From Acidobacteriaceae bacterium dw_441 (GTDB taxonomy: Bacteria; Acidobacteriota; Terriglobia; Terriglobales; Acidobacteriaceae): a stretch of DNA of 64,000 nt. Shown piece by piece: positions 62,718 to 64,000 of the stretch (the stretch's first letter is position 1; each line of letters opens with the position of its first letter). Location: NCBI GenBank assembly GCA_018449715.1, contig JAAVVA010000001.1, forward strand, positions 806,001 through 870,000, read 5' to 3'. Under the pieces are notes generated by a model. The model saw only the letters and a list, made by a program, of their open reading frames with translations. It was not told where the DNA came from and did no database searches. The position numbers were made by a program, and so were the translations under genes.

Positions 62718-63346
62718 GATCGCCGTACCGTCAGCTTCTTTTCGATCCACCCGAGCGAGGCGTCGGCGAGGAGCGCCAGCAGTGCTGCCGGAATCGCCCC
62801 GGCGAGGACGAGCCGGTTGTCCACGCTTGCTACGCCGCGAAAGATCAGCTCGCCCAACCCTCCCGCGCCAATGGCCGCCGCAATCGTCGCCACGCCAACG
62901 CAGATGACCATCGCTGTCCGAATTCCCGCGAGAATCACGCTCGCCGCAAGCGGCAACTCCACCTTCGTAAGCCGCTGCCACCCGGTCATCCCCATCGCAG
63001 CGGCGACGTCGGCCAACTCCCGGTCGACGCCGCGGATTCCGATGTAGGTGTTGCGCAGGATCGGCAGCAGGGCATAACCGGTCAGGGCGATGATGGCCAG
63101 CCGCGCCGCATTCTCTCCCAGCCAGGGGATCGGGAGCAGAAGGCCAAAAAGCGCGAGGCTGGGGACCGTCTGGACGATGTTCGCAACGCCGAGCACCGGC
63201 TGGGCCCAGCGGCGTCTTCTCGTGAGCAGCACACCGAGCGGCAGACCGATCGCCACGGCGAAGAGCATGGCGCTCAGCGTCAGCCAGAGATGCTCGAAGG
63301 TGAGCCGGGCGATCTCCCATCCGTGCTGATGGATAAATGGCATCAT
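62714..63346 (-). CDS. ABC transporter permease of the glycine betaine/choline type
   Basis: The 210-residue permease has five to six hydrophobic spans and the EAA-type cytoplasmic loop (ELADVAAAMGMTGWQRLTKVELPLAASVILAGIRTA). It starts HGWEIARLTFEHLWLTLSAM, close to OpuCB/OpuCD-type proteins. Its start overlaps the ATPase stop by 4 bases and its stop overlaps the binding-protein start, so all three are translationally coupled. Only one permease is present, so it probably forms a homodimer. Confidence 0.9.
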   Translation of the reverse strand: MMPFIHQHGWEIARLTFEHLWLTLSAMLFAVAIGLPLGVLLTRRRRWAQPVLGVANIVQTVPSLALFGLLLPIPWLGENAARLAIIALTGYALLPILRNTYIGIRGVDRELADVAAAMGMTGWQRLTKVELPLAASVILAGIRTAMVICVGVATIAAAIGAGGLGELIFRGVASVDNRLVLAGAIPAALLALLADASLGWIEKKLTVRRS

Positions 63347-64000
63347 CCATCCACCTCGTGATGTAGCGCTGAAACATAAAGTTTTACATGAGGGTTATCG
63401 GAGGCCAGAACCTCCTTCGCGGGAAGGTCGACTGCAACCTCCATGTCGGCGAGAAAAACGACGCGGTCGGCAAGGTAGAGGGCTTCGTTGAGGTCGTGGG
63501 TGATGAGCAGAACGGTCTTACCCATCGAGGCCAGAAGACCTCGGAGCATCGTCTGCATCTCGCCACGCGTCAGGGGGTCCAGAGCGCCGAAGGGCTCATC
63601 CATCAGGAGCACCGGGGGATCGAGCGCCAGAGCGCGAGCCAGCCCGACGCGCTGCCGCTGGCCTCCTGAAAGCTGCCAGGGGAGGCGTCCGCGGAAGCGG
63701 TCGAAGTCAAGCCCGACCTTCTGGAGATTCTGGCGGGCGACCGACGCAATCTCGTCCTTCGGCCTGCCTTCGAGTTCGAGGCTCAGCCCGGCGTTGCGCT
63801 CGACGGTCATGTGGGGGAAGAGGCCTGTATCCTGAACGACATAGCCGATATTTCGTCGCAGCTCCACCCATTGTTCAGGGCTTTCCAGCGAACTCAATCG
63901 GTGGCCCAGAACCGCCACCTCGCCGGAGGTGGGACGGACCAGACCGTTCACCATGCGCAGCAGGGTCGTCTTGCCCGATCCGCTGCGTCCGAGCAACGCC
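63343..64000 (-). CDS. ABC transporter ATPase of the glycine betaine/choline type (partial)
   Basis: The 5' end lies beyond the window. The visible 218 codons begin at the Walker A motif (LLGRSGSGKTTLLRMVNGL) and include a Q-loop region (IGYVVQDTGLFPHMTVERN), the ABC signature LSGGQRQRVGLARALALDPPVLLMDEPFGALDPLTR and the H-loop LLITHDLNEAL. It ends without an obvious C-terminal CBS domain, so it is of the short type. It is the first visible gene of the ATPase-permease-binding protein operon. Confidence 0.93.
   Translation of the reverse strand, partial: ALLGRSGSGKTTLLRMVNGLVRPTSGEVAVLGHRLSSLESPEQWVELRRNIGYVVQDTGLFPHMTVERNAGLSLELEGRPKDEIASVARQNLQKVGLDFDRFRGRLPWQLSGGQRQRVGLARALALDPPVLLMDEPFGALDPLTRGEMQTMLRGLLASMGKTVLLITHDLNEALYLADRVVFLADMEVAVDLPAKEVLASDNPHVKLYVSALHHEVDG

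Overview
The window looks like chromosomal DNA of an Acidobacteriota member, most likely family Acidobacteriaceae (Terriglobus, Granulicella or Edaphobacter relatives). This is inferred from the GC-rich coding sequence, a large Oar-type TonB receptor with an N-terminal carboxypeptidase-regulatory domain, several Tat-signal Gfo/Idh/MocA and sugar-isomerase proteins, and two small secreted proteins with a CCRRxGxHHC motif. No marker gene settles the genus. Most of the window is ordinary core genome; I see no transposase, integrase, prophage or CRISPR array.

Layout: 1-733 is AT-richer, gene-poor DNA with short repeats, facing the 3' end of a tRNA-Glu(UUC). 0.9-9 kb holds a queuosine-precursor transporter, a ku-ligD end-joining pair, a 2-keto-4-pentenoate hydratase-like enzyme, msrPQ and a cupin. 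9-14.5 kb holds two Tat-exported oxidoreductases and a TetR / isochorismatase-like / DHA2 efflux cassette with recognisable operators. 14.6-20.6 kb holds pdxH, a PIG-L deacetylase, rnhB and the ribosome-linked set rpsP-khpA-rimM-trmD-rplS, split by an opposite-strand beta-barrel gene. 20.8-34.6 kb holds PilZ plus a degenerate response regulator, YceI, a PPC/DUF296 protein, a LolA-like protein, serS, an alkaline-phosphatase-type enzyme, pyrD, purH, a large TPR protein, dGTPase and a DUF4126 protein. 34.6-42.9 kb is a minus-strand run: membrane-anchored OtsA, OtsB, two paralogous Cys/His-motif secreted proteins, a TonB receptor and an M23 peptidase. 43-46.7 kb holds a regulatory-like-domain protein and a PAS-GAF-GGDEF-EAL protein.

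46.7-53.2 kb is the clearest regulatory story. One cobalamin riboswitch precedes nrdAB (class Ia ribonucleotide reductase) and a second precedes metE (B12-independent methionine synthase). Both B12-independent isozymes should be switched off when cobalamin is available, which predicts B12-dependent partners (NrdJ, MetH) elsewhere in the genome. 53.2-64 kb holds a copper-type P1B ATPase with YHS and two small metal-binding domains, a Tat-signal sugar isomerase, a LytS-type kinase, ribA, an AsmA-family protein, a DinB-family protein and a glycine-betaine/choline ABC transporter whose ATPase runs off the window end.

The least explained items are the tandem CCRRxGxHHC proteins beside the TonB receptor, the sensor-like membrane module fused to OtsA, the response regulator lacking all its phosphorylation residues, and an AT-rich insertion inside SerS. 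Functional calls rest on motif recognition by eye; no database search was run.
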